Shown here: piece by piece, positions 7,083 to 8,023 of the stretch
Position numbering within the stretch: the stretch's first letter is position 1
Layout: every line of letters starts with the position of its first letter
Assembly (NCBI GenBank): GCA_900552845.1
Contig: USBC01000082.1
Span: 1-8,023, forward strand
DNA from: an uncultured Oscillospiraceae bacterium
Lineage (GTDB): Bacteria > Bacillota > Clostridia > Oscillospirales > Ruminococcaceae
Length of the DNA: 8,023 bases
Reading direction: 5' to 3'
Notes under the pieces: model-generated
Seen by the model: the letters and a program-made list of their open reading frames with translations, nothing else
Database searches by the model: none
What the model was told of the DNA's origin: nothing
Position numbers and translations under genes: made by a program

Positions 7083-7129
7083 TACCTTCGCTTGACAAGG
7101 ACACACACGCTTTTCGTCGAGCGAAGGTA
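7083..7129. repeat. 14-bp inverted repeat of unknown role
   Basis: TACCTTCGCTTGAC (7083-7096) pairs with GTCGAGCGAAGGTA (7116-7129), all 14 positions with one G-U, over a 19-nt loop. It lies between the terminator and the lipoprotein gene. It has no T-tract and so does not look like a terminator. The TTGACA in its left arm has no matching -10. It could be an operator, an RNA structure in the lipoprotein leader, or a repeat remnant. I see no convincing promoter in 7078-7181. Confidence 0.6.
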
Positions 7130-7181
7130 ACATATCCTGCCCGCCGCCCGCATACCCATTGGGCAAGGGGGCGATTGTAAT

Positions 7182-7712
7182 ATGCGAAAGAAAAAATACA
7201 TTCTGTATTTGCTGTGCTGCCTGCTGCTGGTCGGCTGCGGCAGGGCAGGGGGAGCGTCGCTCTCCGCCGCCCAAATCAAAAAGACGCTGACCGCCGATTG
7301 CAGCTTTACGGCGGAATTTACCTACGGCACCGTGGAGGGCTGCGCCATCGTGGAACGCTCCGGTGAAATGCTCTGCATCACCCTCACCGAGCCCGAGGTA
7401 CTCACCGGACTTTCCTTTGTATTGGGACCCGAGGGCAGCCAGATGCACTACGGCGGCACCGAGATCGACCTGCTCGACCATACCATTCACGAGGAGGCGC
7501 TTGCCGCCGTGCTGCAGCGCGCCCTTGCCGGCGCCGATGAATTGACCGTCACGCAGCACAATGGCAGCGTGCTTGCCACCGCCGATTGCGTGCTGTTCCA
7601 TTACACCGTTGCGCTGTCGGAGGAGACCGGGTATCCCGTCTCCCTCTCGGTACCGGAGCTTTCCATCGAAATCCTCATCAGCGATTACACACCGGCGGCA
7701 GGTGCGCTGTAA
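7182..7712 (+). CDS. Small lipoprotein of unknown function
   Basis: 176 residues. A basic start (RKKK), a hydrophobic stretch and the lipobox LVGC with C19 mark a signal peptidase II lipoprotein, so the mature protein would be tethered to the outer face of the membrane. The mature part alternates short hydrophobic and polar stretches, suggesting a beta-rich fold; two Cys (visible near residues 40 and 54) could form a disulphide. It loosely recalls small clostridial lipoproteins and LolA/LppX-like folds, but I do not recognise a family and assign no function. AAGGGGG (7166-7171) is an acceptable SD 10 nt before the ATG. Codon use (GCC, CTG, GAG) is like the glg genes and unlike the preceding surface protein. 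The strong terminator upstream implies its own promoter, which I could not identify. Confidence 0.85.
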   Translation: MRKKKYILYLLCCLLLVGCGRAGGASLSAAQIKKTLTADCSFTAEFTYGTVEGCAIVERSGEMLCITLTEPEVLTGLSFVLGPEGSQMHYGGTEIDLLDHTIHEEALAAVLQRALAGADELTVTQHNGSVLATADCVLFHYTVALSEETGYPVSLSVPELSIEILISDYTPAAGAL

Positions 7713-7742
7713 TGCGGCGCACGCCGCCGCTCCCCGCCGCAT
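7712..7742 (+). other. Hairpin between the lipoprotein gene and mazF
   Basis: ATGCGGCG (7712-7719) can pair with CGCCGCAT (7735-7742), or GCGGC (7714-7718) with GCCGC (7723-7727). There is no T-tract, so intrinsic termination is doubtful and read-through into mazF is possible. Confidence 0.45.
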
Positions 7743-7767
7743 AAGATGCCTTGGGCGGCAAAATGGG

Positions 7768-7776
7768 TGGTATAAA
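7768..7776 (+). promoter_or_regulatory. Possible extended -10 promoter for mazF
   Basis: TGGTATAAA: a TG dinucleotide one base before TATAAA (7771-7776), the extended -10 form that can work with a poor -35. No good -35 is seen at the right distance. Start predicted near 7783, 53 nt before the mazF ATG. Confidence 0.4.
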
Positions 7777-7835
7777 CTGCCCGCAAGCCGTCAAAACTAC
7801 GGACAAGACCAAATTGCCCGTGGGGAGTGAGAAAT

Positions 7836-8023
7836 ATGAGCGTCAAACGCGGCGATATCTATTATGCCGATTTAAGCCCCGTAGTGGGCAGCGAGCAGGG
7901 TGGGGTGCGTCCGGTGCTCATCGTGCAAAACGATGTAGGCAATCGGTACAGCCCCACCGTCATTGCGGCGGCGATCACCAGTCAGCAGGATAAGGCAAAG
8001 CTGCCCACCCATATCCATGTAGA
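7836..8023 (+). CDS. mazF: MazF/NdoA (PemK-family) endoribonuclease toxin, 3' end outside window
   Basis: Sequence-specific mRNA-cutting toxin that acts in the cytoplasm as a dimer and is normally held by a small antitoxin. The 62 visible residues are close to Bacillus subtilis NdoA/EndoA as I recall it: KRGDIYYADLSPVVGSEQGG at residues 4-23, then VRPVLIVQND, AAAIT and KAKLPTH. R25 and T48, the residues tied to catalysis in the Bacillus enzyme, are both present. The family is about 115 residues, so roughly half is missing. GGGAG near 7823-7827 lies 8 nt before the ATG at 7836. No ribbon-helix-helix antitoxin gene precedes it: the 123 nt back to the lipoprotein gene are non-coding. The antitoxin may be downstream, elsewhere or absent. 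Confidence 0.93.
   Translation, partial: MSVKRGDIYYADLSPVVGSEQGGVRPVLIVQNDVGNRYSPTVIAAAITSQQDKAKLPTHIHV

Noticed and set aside
7092..7133. Promoter for the lipoprotein gene using TTGACA 7092-7097
   Set aside because: No -10-like sequence lies 16-18 nt downstream; the nearest (TAACAT 7128-7133) is 30 nt away.
7751..7776. Classical -35/-10 pair TTGGGC and TATAAA before mazF
   Set aside because: The spacer is only 14 nt. The extended -10 reading was kept instead, with low confidence.

Overview
This window reads as part of a Clostridia genome, probably an Oscillospiraceae/Ruminococcaceae-type gut Firmicute. The grounds are a glgB-glgC-glgD-glgA order with the Firmicute-specific GlgD subunit, AGGAGG ribosome binding sites, sigma-A promoters of the TTGACA-N17-TACAAT type, fairly high GC coding DNA with Leu codons TTA/CTA and Ser codon TCA strongly avoided, and a MazF close in sequence to Bacillus NdoA. 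Genus assignment from sequence alone is not possible.

Positions 1-5362 are a tightly packed glycogen synthesis operon on the plus strand: the 3' part of glgB (branching enzyme), glgC (ADP-glucose pyrophosphorylase, catalytic), glgD (its degenerate, presumably regulatory paralogue) and glgA (GT5 glycogen synthase). Gaps are 6, 1 and 21 nt, and the SD sequences of glgC and glgD lie inside the end of the preceding gene. GlgC/GlgD make ADP-glucose, GlgA polymerises it and GlgB adds alpha-1,6 branches. A hairpin at 5367-5391 probably ends the operon.

Positions 5390-5690 hold the most interesting item: a compact candidate type I toxin-antitoxin locus. On the minus strand is a 26-codon hydrophobic peptide gene resembling the short putative holin-like toxins of Firmicutes, with a consensus promoter and a leader that can hide the SD in a hairpin. 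On the plus strand, facing it, is a second promoter with identical -35 and -10 hexamers and the same 17-nt spacing. It would make a roughly 95-nt RNA ending at a shared bidirectional terminator that overlaps the toxin stop codon. The toxin leader and the facing RNA also share sequence as an inverted repeat.

Positions 5690-7077 hold a separately transcribed gene for a secreted, probably sortase-anchored surface protein. It has a signal peptide, a Thr/Gly linker, an NPGTG-type motif, a hydrophobic tail and terminal KK. It has a good promoter, a GC-rich hairpin at the mRNA 5' end, strong SD, codon use unlike its neighbours and a strong terminator, all suggesting high expression. Recurrent GTTACA motifs lie upstream.

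Positions 7078-8023 hold an unexplained 14-bp inverted repeat, a small lipoprotein gene of unknown function, and the first 62 codons of a mazF/ndoA endoribonuclease with no antitoxin gene immediately upstream.
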